Shown piece after piece: positions 7,206-14,532 of a stretch of DNA of 15,145 nucleotides; within the stretch, counting starts at the first letter, position 1, and every line of letters begins with the position of its first letter. The notes beneath the pieces were generated by a model, which saw only the letters and a program-made list of their open reading frames with translations, searched no databases and was not told the origin of the DNA. The stretch is from an uncultured Bacteroidota bacterium (GTDB lineage: Bacteria; Bacteroidota; Bacteroidia; Chitinophagales; Saprospiraceae). The stretch covers positions 1 to 15,145 of the forward strand of contig CALEYM010000461.1 of NCBI GenBank assembly GCA_937926185.1. Direction: 5' to 3'. A program made the position numbers and the translations under genes.

Positions 7206-7335
7206 TAAAACCTCTTATACTCCGACAACCTTAACATTTGCGCCAAAATATGCCGGAAGCGGCGGGCGTTTCACTTCTCATCTTCCGAATCGTTAAAATT
7301 TGCGCAAAGCGGCAGCAAAACACCGGGAATGTTTC

Positions 7336-7363
7336 TTTGCCAATTCCTAAAAACCTACCTTTG
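7336..7363 (+). promoter_or_regulatory. Promoter of the PorP-family gene (TACCTTTG)
   Basis: TACCTTTG at 7356-7363 matches the TAnnTTTG consensus exactly. A TTTG at 7336-7339 lies 16 bases upstream, slightly short of the usual 19-21, and TTTC at 7332-7335 gives 20. The ATG follows 89 bases after the -7 box, so the leader is long and AT-rich. Confidence 0.6.
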
Positions 7364-7452
7364 CACACTTTAACAAAAAAAGTTAGGGTAATTTTTCAGC
7401 CCTGCCTAATATTGTACGCTGTTTTCAACCAAACAACATAGTCTGCCTGTCT

Positions 7453-8502
7453 ATGAAAAAAACTACTCTACACCTTTACACGCTTTGCCTTGCCCTTCTG
7501 ACGTCGGTGGCCGTACAAGCACAGGACATCCACTTCTCCCAGTTCTATATGAGCCCGCTGAACCTCAACCCGGCACTCACCGGTGTGATGAACTGCAACC
7601 AGCGCCTCGTGGCAAACTACCGCAACCAGTGGTCGTCGGTGTTGAAACAAAATGCCTACAATACTTATTCGGCCTCTTACGACCAGAAACTCCCGGTCGG
7701 CCGCTATGACTATTTTGGCGTTGGCGGCACCTTTTGGGGCGACAAAGCCGGCGAATCGGAATTCGCCACCCTGCAGGGGCGCCTCTCCGGCTCTTATGCC
7801 AAAAAAATGGGCGGCTACCGCCGCAAAGCCCATTACTTAGTGTTCGGCGCCGACATCGGCGTGAGCCAGCGCAGCATCAACAGCAACGCGCTCAAATGGC
7901 CGAGCCAGAACAACGGTCAGGGCCAGTACTGCGAAACCTGCGGCGACCCGGAAGTGATCGATGATCCGAATTTCCTGTTCCTCGACATGTCGGCCGGCTT
8001 GCTGTGGTTCAGCGTATTCGACGAAGACAACAACTTCTACTTCGGCGGCGCATTCAGCCACCTGAACCGGGCCAACCAGTCGTTCGGCAACGCCAACATC
8101 CCGCTGTACAGCAAATTCACCTTCCACGCGGGCGGCGAATTTATGACGGGCAAACGTTTCGGCCTCATCCCCGGCGTGGTTACCTTCTTCCAGGGCCCCT
8201 CGTTCCAGGTAAATGCCGGTAACTCCTTCAAATTCCTGCTCGGCAACAGCCGCCGCTACCACCAGGCCTTCCAGATCGGCGCCTGGGCGCGTGTAGCCAA
8301 CAAACTCGAAAGCGGCAAACTCGTGGATGCCTTTATCCTTAGCACCCGCTTCGACTACGAGCAGTTCACCATCGGATTCAGCTACGACATCAACACATCG
8401 AGCCTGAATACCGCCTCCAACGGCAACGGCGCGTTCGAATTCTCGCTGGTGTACAAAATCTGCGGTCCCGAACGCCGCGGCGTGTACTGCCCGAATTTCT
8501 GA
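7453..8502 (+). CDS. PorP/SprF family type IX secretion-associated outer-membrane protein
   Basis: This 349-residue protein has a signal peptide cleaved after VQA (residue 23) and then the family signature QDIHFSQFYMSPLNLNPALTG. The rest is rich in alternating aromatic and Gly/Asn strands typical of an outer-membrane beta-barrel (FGVGGTFWGDKAGESEFATL, YFGGAFSHLNRAN, FSYDINTSS). It ends with the usual FEFSLVYKICG type tail. PorP/SprF proteins are linked to the type IX secretion system and gliding, often in pairs with a large SprB-like adhesin that needs its own SprF partner. No adhesin gene is next to this copy, so it stands alone on its own promoter. A 14-bp hairpin follows 29 bases after the stop codon. 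Confidence 0.93.
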   Translation: MKKTTLHLYTLCLALLTSVAVQAQDIHFSQFYMSPLNLNPALTGVMNCNQRLVANYRNQWSSVLKQNAYNTYSASYDQKLPVGRYDYFGVGGTFWGDKAGESEFATLQGRLSGSYAKKMGGYRRKAHYLVFGADIGVSQRSINSNALKWPSQNNGQGQYCETCGDPEVIDDPNFLFLDMSAGLLWFSVFDEDNNFYFGGAFSHLNRANQSFGNANIPLYSKFTFHAGGEFMTGKRFGLIPGVVTFFQGPSFQVNAGNSFKFLLGNSRRYHQAFQIGAWARVANKLESGKLVDAFILSTRFDYEQFTIGFSYDINTSSLNTASNGNGAFEFSLVYKICGPERRGVYCPNF

Positions 8503-8531
8503 TAAACCGGGGGTTTTCCCCTATAAAATTT

Positions 8532-8573
8532 GAAAAAGATTTCCGTAGTTTTGCCCACTCGGAAATCTTTTTC
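8532..8573 (+). terminator. 14-bp perfect hairpin after the PorP gene, promoter box in its loop
   Basis: Arms 8532-8545 and 8560-8573 are perfect 14-bp inverted complements around a 14-base loop, followed by TTTTT at 8574-8578. It suits an intrinsic terminator for the PorP gene. The loop begins with TAGTTTTG (8546-8553), a perfect match to the TAnnTTTG -7 box, placed about 100 bases before the bactofilin ATG. Confidence 0.75.
8546..8553 (+). promoter_or_regulatory. Candidate -7 box TAGTTTTG for bactofilin-atpZ
   Basis: The box matches TAnnTTTG exactly and sits between the arms of the hairpin at 8532-8573. The nearest TTTG upstream (8529-8532) is only 13 bases away, so the -33 element is weak. 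Initiation here would leave only the right-hand arm in the bactofilin mRNA. Confidence 0.45.
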
Positions 8574-8649
8574 TTTTTCCCCCAGGCCCCCCCTGAAGAG
8601 TATCCGGAACAACCAATGCTCATTGGTCACCAAATTAAATCAAGACCTT

Positions 8650-9138
8650 ATGTTCGGTAATAGTAAAAGCGCGGAAGACGCCAAATCAACCCCCGCCCCC
8701 TCCTCCTCCAACGCTTTAAACACCCTGGTGAAGGGCACTGTCGTCGAAGGCAGCCTGCGCTGCGACAGCGACCTGCGGGTAGACGGCGTCATTAAAGGAA
8801 AACTCAACTGCCAGGCCAAAGTAATCATCGGCCCCACGGGCGCAGTGGAAGGCGAAATACGCTGTCAGAACGCCGTAATAGAAGGCCGTTTCAAGGGCAT
8901 ACTCCATGTGAGCGAACTGCTGAACGTGCGCGAAACCGCCGAAATAGACGGCGAGATCACCACCAACAAACTGCTGGTGCAAAGCGGCGCGAAATTCAAC
9001 GTATCCTGCAAAATGGAAACCGGCGGCTCGGCCAACGGCGCCGTGAAAAACCCGAATCCCGCTACGAAATTCGAAAACGATGCCGCATCATCCGCCAGCG
9101 CCCCGGTCTCCGGAGGAAAAGCGGAAGTCCGCAATTAA
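8650..9138 (+). CDS. Bactofilin (polymer-forming cytoskeletal protein)
   Basis: This 162-residue protein has a central bactofilin beta-helix domain (about 26-122). It shows the repeated V-G...G pattern of the family: VKGTVVEGSLRCDSDLRVDGVIKG, IIGPTGAVEGEI, ETAEIDGEITT and KLLVQSGAKF. Flexible polar tails flank the domain on both sides. Bactofilins polymerise without nucleotide into membrane-linked filaments that guide cell shape, stalk or wall synthesis. The ATG at 8650 gives the usual short polar N-terminus. An earlier in-frame TTG-type start near 8530 would run through the hairpin and add an atypical basic leader. The last 59 bases overlap atpZ in another frame, so the two are probably translated in a coupled way. 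Confidence 0.92.
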   Translation: MFGNSKSAEDAKSTPAPSSSNALNTLVKGTVVEGSLRCDSDLRVDGVIKGKLNCQAKVIIGPTGAVEGEIRCQNAVIEGRFKGILHVSELLNVRETAEIDGEITTNKLLVQSGAKFNVSCKMETGGSANGAVKNPNPATKFENDAASSASAPVSGGKAEVRN

Positions 9139-9319
9139 AGACTGGGCCAAATACGGCGGCCTCGCTTTTCAACTCTTCGGCGCCTGCCTCGCGGGCGTGC
9201 TCATCGGCCGTTGGCTCGACGCCAAAATGCAACTGGAACGCCCCCTGTGGGCCGTGTTCCTGACGGTGTTGTTTATGGTGGCATCGCTGTATTCGTTGTA
9301 TAAGCAATTGACGAGGTGA
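9080..9319 (+). CDS. atpZ: AtpZ/AtpI-like small membrane protein
   Basis: This 79-residue protein has a basic N-terminus and two membrane helices (about 25-46 and 55-77), with GRWLD after the first, as in the AtpZ/AtpI family. These small proteins are encoded before F0F1 ATP synthase operons and help c-ring assembly or form a Ca/Mg channel. In Bacteroidota an AtpZ gene often follows a bactofilin gene and precedes atpB. Here the first pair is present, but the next gene is mod. No ATG, GTG or TTG lies between 9080 and the conserved DWAKYGG, so the 59-base overlap with bactofilin seems real. Assignment to AtpZ rests on size, topology and context. Confidence 0.8.
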   Translation: MPHHPPAPRSPEEKRKSAIKDWAKYGGLAFQLFGACLAGVLIGRWLDAKMQLERPLWAVFLTVLFMVASLYSLYKQLTR

Positions 9320-9398
9320 ATGGCCTTTGGCCTTTTCCACACGCGCCAATACCCCGTGTTGACAATTTTGTGGAAAGAAAAAACGGAGATTTTTACAT

Positions 9399-9467
9399 TT
9401 TTGCCGGAAATTTGTTTTTAAAACAAAATATTTTGTTTTATATTTGCCGGCTTGCATTTGTTTTAAA
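9399..9467 (+). promoter_or_regulatory. mod-res control region: palindrome, direct repeats and -7 box
   Basis: A perfect 22-bp palindrome occupies 9419-9440 (half-site TAAAACAAAAT). It is flanked by an imperfect direct repeat: TTTGCCGG at 9400-9407 and 9443-9450, each followed by TTTGTTTT plus AAA (9411-9423 and 9457-9467). TATATTTG at 9439-9446 matches the TAnnTTTG box and overlaps the palindrome end by two bases. A regulator bound to the palindrome would be well placed to block transcription. No control-protein gene is adjacent, so who binds it is unknown. Confidence 0.6.
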
Positions 9468-9475
9468 TCTCGTTT

Positions 9476-11101
9476 ATGCCAACGCTCCAGTTCAAGGGAA
9501 AAACTTTCGTGCAGCACCACCACCTGGCGGTGCGGTACCACCGCCTTATCCCCCGGCCCGAAATTTCCCCAACCGACCGCCACAGCCTGCAAAGCGACAA
9601 CCTCATCATCCGCGGCGATAACCTGCTGGCACTCAAAGCCCTGCTGCCCAACTACGCCGGCCAAATCAAGTGCATCTACATTGACCCGCCCTACAACACC
9701 GGCAACGAAAGCTGGGCCTACAACGATAACGTCAATTCCCCCATGTTCCGCGAATGGCTGGGCAAAACCGTGGACAAAGAAGACCTCACCCGCCACGACA
9801 AATGGTGCTGCATGATGTACCCCCGCCTTCAACTGCTCCAGGAACTGCTCAGCGAAGACGGCGCCATCTTTATCTCCATCGACGACAACGAACAACACCG
9901 GCTGCGCATGATGCTGGATGAGATTTTTGGGGAGGAGAATTTTGTGGCAACGATTGTTTGGCACAAAGTCGATAGTCCTAAAAATACAGCCATTCAATTG
10001 AGTGAAGATCATGAATTTATAATTCTATATGCCAAAAACTCAGAAATTTGGCGCCCAAATAGCCTCCCACGAACGGAAGCAATGATTCAACGTTACAAAA
10101 ACCCTGACGCAGACCCAAGAGGTCCTTGGCTGTTAAGTGACTTGGCGGCAAGGAACTTTTATGCTCAAGGGAGGTATCAGATTTCAACACCATCAGGACG
10201 GATAATTGAAGGCCCGCCAGCTGGAAGTTATTGGCGAGTGAGTCAGGAAAAATTTGCAGAACTTGAAAAGGATGGAAGAATTTGGTGGGGTGAATCTGGC
10301 AATAATCGTCCGGGGATTAAGCGATTCCTTAGTGAAGTAAAAGAAGGGGTGGTTCCCCAAACGATATGGTCATGGAAGGATGTTGGCAGCACTCGTCATT
10401 CTAAGCAAGAATTAAGCTTGATAATGTCAGCCGGTTCAAATGAAGATTTGTTTATCACACCTAAGCCTGTAAGTCTGATCAAACGCATTCTTGAAATCGC
10501 CACTGACGACAACTCCCTCATTCTCGACAGTTTTGCCGGCAGCGGCACTACTGCCCAGGCCGTATTGGAACTGAACAAGGAGGACGGCGGCAACCGTCGC
10601 TTCATTCTCGTGGAAATGGAAGAATACGCCGAAAAAATCACCGCTGAACGCGTCCGCCGGGTGATAAAAGGCGTACCGGGGGCAAAAAAAGAGGCCTTGC
10701 GCGAAGGTTTGGGCGGCTCGTTCAGTTATTTCGAGTTGGGCGAAGAGATTGAGTACAACCGTTTTCTGACCGGGGCCGACAGCTACCCCTCGTGGGAAGA
10801 GCTGGCGCGTTTCGTGTTTTTTACCGCCACCGGCGAACAACTCGATCTGGACAAAAGCGACCCGTCCAAAAGTTACGTCGGCGAAAGCCTGCGGCACGTC
10901 GTGTGGTTGTATTATCAGCCCGATTATGCCTGGCTGCGCGCCAACGGGTTCACCCTCGCGCAGGCGGAAGCCTTGCCCAAAGCCCCGGAAGGCAAACGAA
11001 ACCTGGTTTTTGCCCCGATGAAATTTGTGGACGATGATTCGCTGTATTGGTTGCGCATTGATTATCTGCAATTACCGTATGAAATTTACCGGCTGAAATA
11101 G
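9476..11101 (+). CDS. mod: Type III restriction-modification DNA methyltransferase (Mod)
   Basis: This 541-residue adenine-N6 methyltransferase is of the beta class, with catalytic motif IV DPPY (70-73) ahead of the SAM-binding motif I DSFAGSG (351-357). The region between them (about 145-335) is the target-recognition domain that sets sequence specificity. The start MPTLQFKGKTFVQHHHLAV and the stretch DPPYNTGNESWAYNDNVNSP are typical of this Mod family. The C-terminal part (from about residue 400) likely contacts Res. GC is lower through 9910-10485 than on either side, by my counts roughly 42-45% against 57-63% in sampled 60-base lines. This marks the recognition domain as probably exchanged. 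The gene ends exactly where res begins. Both DNA-binding and catalytic motifs are intact. Confidence 0.95.
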   Translation: MPTLQFKGKTFVQHHHLAVRYHRLIPRPEISPTDRHSLQSDNLIIRGDNLLALKALLPNYAGQIKCIYIDPPYNTGNESWAYNDNVNSPMFREWLGKTVDKEDLTRHDKWCCMMYPRLQLLQELLSEDGAIFISIDDNEQHRLRMMLDEIFGEENFVATIVWHKVDSPKNTAIQLSEDHEFIILYAKNSEIWRPNSLPRTEAMIQRYKNPDADPRGPWLLSDLAARNFYAQGRYQISTPSGRIIEGPPAGSYWRVSQEKFAELEKDGRIWWGESGNNRPGIKRFLSEVKEGVVPQTIWSWKDVGSTRHSKQELSLIMSAGSNEDLFITPKPVSLIKRILEIATDDNSLILDSFAGSGTTAQAVLELNKEDGGNRRFILVEMEEYAEKITAERVRRVIKGVPGAKKEALREGLGGSFSYFELGEEIEYNRFLTGADSYPSWEELARFVFFTATGEQLDLDKSDPSKSYVGESLRHVVWLYYQPDYAWLRANGFTLAQAEALPKAPEGKRNLVFAPMKFVDDDSLYWLRIDYLQLPYEIYRLK

Positions 11102-13651
11102 ATGCAACTCAAACATTATCAGCAAAAAGCGCTCGACGACCTGCAACGTTTCCTCGAAGCCTTGCGGGAAGCGCAAGCCGAATACGAAGTGGTGCGAAAC
11201 GCCAGCCCTTCGGCGGCCCGCTTTTTGCACCCGCCGAAAATGGCCTGGGAAAAAGCGACCGGTCGTTTTGTTTACACCGAGCGAAAAAACGGCTTAGGCG
11301 AGCCGGTAGCCGATATTTATTTCAAAGTGCCTACCGGCGGCGGCAAAACCCTGCTGGCCTGCCACGCCATCGACCACGTCCAGCGCGAGCTGTTCGGGCG
11401 GCAAACCGGACTGGTGGTTTGGGTGATGCCTTCCGCGGAAATCTACCGCCAAACGGCCCGCGCGCTCAAGGATCGCCGCCATGCCTACCGCCAGCTGCTC
11501 GACCTGGCCACCGGCGGACGAATACTCATCCGTGAAAAAGACGACCGCTTCACCCGTTCAGACGTGGAAGGGAGTTTGGTTATCCTGCTGCTGATGTTGC
11601 CCAGCGCCAACCGGGAAAACAAACAAAGCTTGCGCGTTTTCCGCGATTCGGGCGGTTTCACCGATTTTTTCCCACCAGAAGACCGCCACGCGGAACATGA
11701 AACCCTGTTGAAAGAAATCCCCAATCTCGACTGTTTCGGCGATGACCCGGAAGATGGCGCCTTACCTCAACTCGTCCGGCAAATCAAAACCTCTCTCGGC
11801 AACGCCCTTCGCGTGTGCAAACCCCTGATCATCATCGATGAAGGCCACAAAGCCTGGAGCGACCGCGCGCGCGACACCATCGCCAACCTCAACCCTCGTT
11901 TTCTGCTTCAGCTCAGCGCCACGCCACCTGCGTCGGCCAACTGCCTCGTGCAGGTCAGCGGGCGCGACCTCGACCGGGAGCAGATGGTGAAACTGGATAT
12001 TCACCTGATCAACAAAGAAGACAACCCGGACTGGCGCGATACCCTGCACGCGGCTATCGCCCGCCGCGACGAGCTGGAACGCGAAGCCCTGCACTACCGC
12101 CAGAACGGCGGCGACTATATTCGCCCGATCTGTCTGGTGCAAGTGCAGCAAACGGGCGAAAAGCTCATCAACGACCATTCGCGAATTCATGCCATGCACG
12201 TACAGCGTCACCTGATCGAAAAGTGCGGCATTCCGGAACGGTATATCGCGGTGAAAACCAGCGAAAACGACGGGCTCGAGGGCATAGACCTGCTAGCCGA
12301 AGATTGTGAAGTCCGGTACATCATCACCAAACAAGCGTTGCAGGAAGGCTGGGATTGTCCTTTTGCATACGTCCTGACTATTCTGAGCAACTCCCGCTCC
12401 GAAACCGGTCTTACCCAACTCATCGGGCGCGTGCTCCGCCAGCCTTATGCCCGCAAAAGCGGCGTAAAAGCGCTGGACGAATGTTATGTGTACACCTTTC
12501 GGCAAAGCAGCGCCGAACTAACCAAAAGTATCAAAGACAACCTCGAGAAAGAAGGAATGGGCGACATCGCCGGGGCTGTTGTACAGGACAATGACCCCGA
12601 TGCCCTCAAAAAACGCGAAATACGTTACCGCGAAGAATTCCGTCATTTTGAAGGCGCTATTTACCTGCCTAAATTCATGGTGCAGCGCCCTCACGACGGC
12701 TCCTGGCGCGATTTTATGCGCGAGGCCGATATTTTCCCCCTGATCGACTGGGACAGTCTCGACCTTGGCCCGGTGCTGGAATTTCTGCCGGCTGAAAAAG
12801 ATGCCGTAACCGGGCGGTTTGTTCAGGTTGGTTATGCCGAATTCGATATGCTCCGCGAAAAATCGGTCGAATCTTTTGCCGAAAGCGCGGTGATCGATAA
12901 AGCCCTGATGAGCCGTTATCTGTGCGCGGTTATTCCCAACCCCTGGGTGTCTTATGAATATACGGTAAAAATTGTGGACGCCCTGACGGAAAAATACGGC
13001 CCTGAAAAAATTGCCGCGAATTTTATTAGTTTGGTCGAGTGGACCAAAAAGAAATTTGCCGAACAGGTTCGCATAAAATCGGAAGCAGTCTTCCGGCACT
13101 TAATAGAGGAAAAGAAACTGGTGTTTCTGTTGCTGAAACACCCGGAAAACGGTTATTCGCTGCCAAGCCGCTTGCATATCCACGGCTCCGGCAATATTTT
13201 GCATCACCCGGAAAGCAATGTAGCCGTCGTACAGCGCAGTTTGTTCGATCAATTGCCCGACGAGCAATTCAACGGCCTTGAACGCAGCGTGGCATTGTGT
13301 CTTGACAAGCAAAAAGAGGTGCTGGCCTGGCACCGGAATCTCGTGGGCAAAGACCATTACCGGATTGTCGGTTGGGACGCCGCATCATACCCCGATTTTA
13401 TCTCCCTTAAAAAATCGCCCGGCGACGAAACGGACTACGACCATGTTTTCGTGCTGGAAACCAAGGGCAAACACCTGCTCGGCAATGATGATACCATTTA
13501 CAAACAAAAATTGTTTGATCTGTGCAATCTGGCTGATTGGGAGACACTCGGCGCAGGCTTTGAAGGTAAAAAATTTACCTTCCGGATCGTCCCGGAAGAT
13601 AGTTACGAACAAGTAATCCGGGAAGATTTTACCGCGGTTGCCAATTCGTAA
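11102..13651 (+). CDS. res: Type III restriction endonuclease subunit (Res), SF2 helicase plus PD-ExK nuclease
   Basis: This 849-residue subunit translocates on or senses DNA with a superfamily 2 motor and cuts with a C-terminal nuclease. Motor motifs are Walker A PTGGGKT (77-83), Walker B variant DEGH (246-249), SATP (272-275) and motif VI QLIGRVLRQP (about 439-448). The nuclease motif is visible as PD (Asp765) and ETK (Glu786, Lys788) in LETKGK. All catalytic residues are present, so the enzyme should be functional with the adjacent Mod. Its ATG follows the mod stop codon with no spacer, so expression depends on coupled translation. Methylation by Mod is needed to protect the host. It is the last gene of the pair, with no further defence gene after it. 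Confidence 0.94.
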   Translation: MQLKHYQQKALDDLQRFLEALREAQAEYEVVRNASPSAARFLHPPKMAWEKATGRFVYTERKNGLGEPVADIYFKVPTGGGKTLLACHAIDHVQRELFGRQTGLVVWVMPSAEIYRQTARALKDRRHAYRQLLDLATGGRILIREKDDRFTRSDVEGSLVILLLMLPSANRENKQSLRVFRDSGGFTDFFPPEDRHAEHETLLKEIPNLDCFGDDPEDGALPQLVRQIKTSLGNALRVCKPLIIIDEGHKAWSDRARDTIANLNPRFLLQLSATPPASANCLVQVSGRDLDREQMVKLDIHLINKEDNPDWRDTLHAAIARRDELEREALHYRQNGGDYIRPICLVQVQQTGEKLINDHSRIHAMHVQRHLIEKCGIPERYIAVKTSENDGLEGIDLLAEDCEVRYIITKQALQEGWDCPFAYVLTILSNSRSETGLTQLIGRVLRQPYARKSGVKALDECYVYTFRQSSAELTKSIKDNLEKEGMGDIAGAVVQDNDPDALKKREIRYREEFRHFEGAIYLPKFMVQRPHDGSWRDFMREADIFPLIDWDSLDLGPVLEFLPAEKDAVTGRFVQVGYAEFDMLREKSVESFAESAVIDKALMSRYLCAVIPNPWVSYEYTVKIVDALTEKYGPEKIAANFISLVEWTKKKFAEQVRIKSEAVFRHLIEEKKLVFLLLKHPENGYSLPSRLHIHGSGNILHHPESNVAVVQRSLFDQLPDEQFNGLERSVALCLDKQKEVLAWHRNLVGKDHYRIVGWDAASYPDFISLKKSPGDETDYDHVFVLETKGKHLLGNDDTIYKQKLFDLCNLADWETLGAGFEGKKFTFRIVPEDSYEQVIREDFTAVANS

Positions 13652-13666
13652 TTTTCCCTACTTTCG
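13638..13666 (+). promoter_or_regulatory. Weak candidate promoter for the hydrolase gene
   Basis: TTG at 13638-13640 and TACTTTCG at 13659-13666 are 18 bases apart. The -7 box has one mismatch to TAnnTTTG. It overlaps the end of res and lies 17 bases before the ATG at 13684. Confidence 0.35.
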
Positions 13667-13683
13667 CCTCCAAACTACCGGTC

Positions 13684-14514
13684 ATGGCTATTGGGTTTTC
13701 CATCGTTTTATGGGCTGGCGTGGTGTATGTCTTGTTTTGCGTCCTGTTTTACTTCGGGCAGGACCTGTTTTTCTTCCGCCCCGAACGCCTGCCGCATTGG
13801 TTTACCTACCAGTACCCGTTTCCGTTCACGGAAATAAACTTCGATATGGAAGACGGCGGGGTGGTGAACGCCCTGCATTTCCGCGTACCCAACAGCAAGG
13901 GCGTGGTGTTTTATATCAAAGGCAACTCGCGCAGCATCAAAGGCTGGGGCAAATTCGCGCGGGATTTTATCGGTAAAGGTTACGACTTTTTTATCCTCGA
14001 TTTCCGGGGTTTCGGCAAAAGCCGGGGCCGCCGCACCGAGAGCATCCTGTATGCCGACCTGCAACAGGTGTACAAATGGCTGGCCGCCGAATATGGCGAA
14101 GAACGGATCGTGCTCTACGGGCGCTCATTGGGAAGCGGCCTGGCTGCCCGCATCGCTTCCTGGAACCACCCGTACACGCTGATTCTCGATTGTCCGTATT
14201 ATTCCTTTTTGTATCAGATCCGGCAATACGCCTTTATCCTGCCCATCCGCTGGCTGCTGCGCTACCATATCCGCACCGACCAGTTTATCCGGAAAGTGCA
14301 GTGCCCGGTGTACATATTACATGGCCGCAAAGACCGCCTGATCCCTTACCGGCAAAGCCAAATGCTGCAAGCCCTGGCGCCAGCTAACATCCGGCTTTTC
14401 CCCATCGAAGGCGCCGGCCACAACAACCTGCCCGATTTTCCGGAATACCATGACCTATTGTATGATATTCTGCACGATGCAGAAGAATACGCCAGCCTGA
14501 AAGCCGCTGCCTGA
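13684..14514 (+). CDS. Membrane-anchored alpha/beta hydrolase
   Basis: This 276-residue protein has one N-terminal membrane helix (about 5-30), then an alpha/beta-hydrolase domain. The triad is readable: nucleophile Ser148 in GRSLGSG, Asp217 in HGRKDRLIP, and His246 in GAGHNNL. DFRGFGKSRG (106-115) is the typical loop before the nucleophile elbow. The layout resembles the BEM46/ABHD17-type group, which includes esterases and acyl-protein thioesterases, so the substrate cannot be told from sequence. The domain probably faces the cytoplasm or periplasm next to the inner membrane. The gene lies 32 bases after res and 18 bases before the next gene, with which it probably forms an operon. It is not an obvious part of the restriction system. 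Confidence 0.88.
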   Translation: MAIGFSIVLWAGVVYVLFCVLFYFGQDLFFFRPERLPHWFTYQYPFPFTEINFDMEDGGVVNALHFRVPNSKGVVFYIKGNSRSIKGWGKFARDFIGKGYDFFILDFRGFGKSRGRRTESILYADLQQVYKWLAAEYGEERIVLYGRSLGSGLAARIASWNHPYTLILDCPYYSFLYQIRQYAFILPIRWLLRYHIRTDQFIRKVQCPVYILHGRKDRLIPYRQSQMLQALAPANIRLFPIEGAGHNNLPDFPEYHDLLYDILHDAEEYASLKAAA

Positions 14515-14532
14515 AATCAATCCTCCTGAAAT

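Larger units (their letters stand above)
7104..7452. other. 349-base intergenic region between tgt and the PorP gene
   Basis: No gene is supported here. It starts with a small stem (GTCGC 7108-7112, GCGAC 7118-7122) followed by AAATTTTT, a possible weak terminator for tgt. A degenerate cacggag-type repeat element follows at about 7125-7205. Next is a near-duplicate pair, TTAACATTTGCGC (7231-7243) and TTAAAATTTGCGC (7293-7305). The PorP promoter at 7336-7363 comes last, with an AT-rich leader to the ATG at 7453. Confidence 0.7.

Noticed and set aside
7238..7441. A 67-residue frame in the tgt-PorP gap
   Set aside because: It spans the PorP promoter and a duplicated motif and has no domain or conserved start; probably non-coding.
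8530..8649. Upstream extension of bactofilin
   Set aside because: It runs through the hairpin and promoter box and adds an atypical leader; the ATG at 8650 fits the family.
9359..9364. TTGACA as a sigma-70 -35 box for mod
   Set aside because: No TATAAT-like box lies about 17 bases downstream, and the phylum uses TTTG/TAnnTTTG promoters; likely chance.
9316..9621. A GTG-started frame between atpZ and mod
   Set aside because: It runs through the palindromic control region and ends inside mod in another frame; the sequence resembles no family.
9476..13651. Phase-variable repeat tract in mod or res
   Set aside because: I looked for short tandem repeats such as those in phase-variable mod genes and saw none; both frames are intact.
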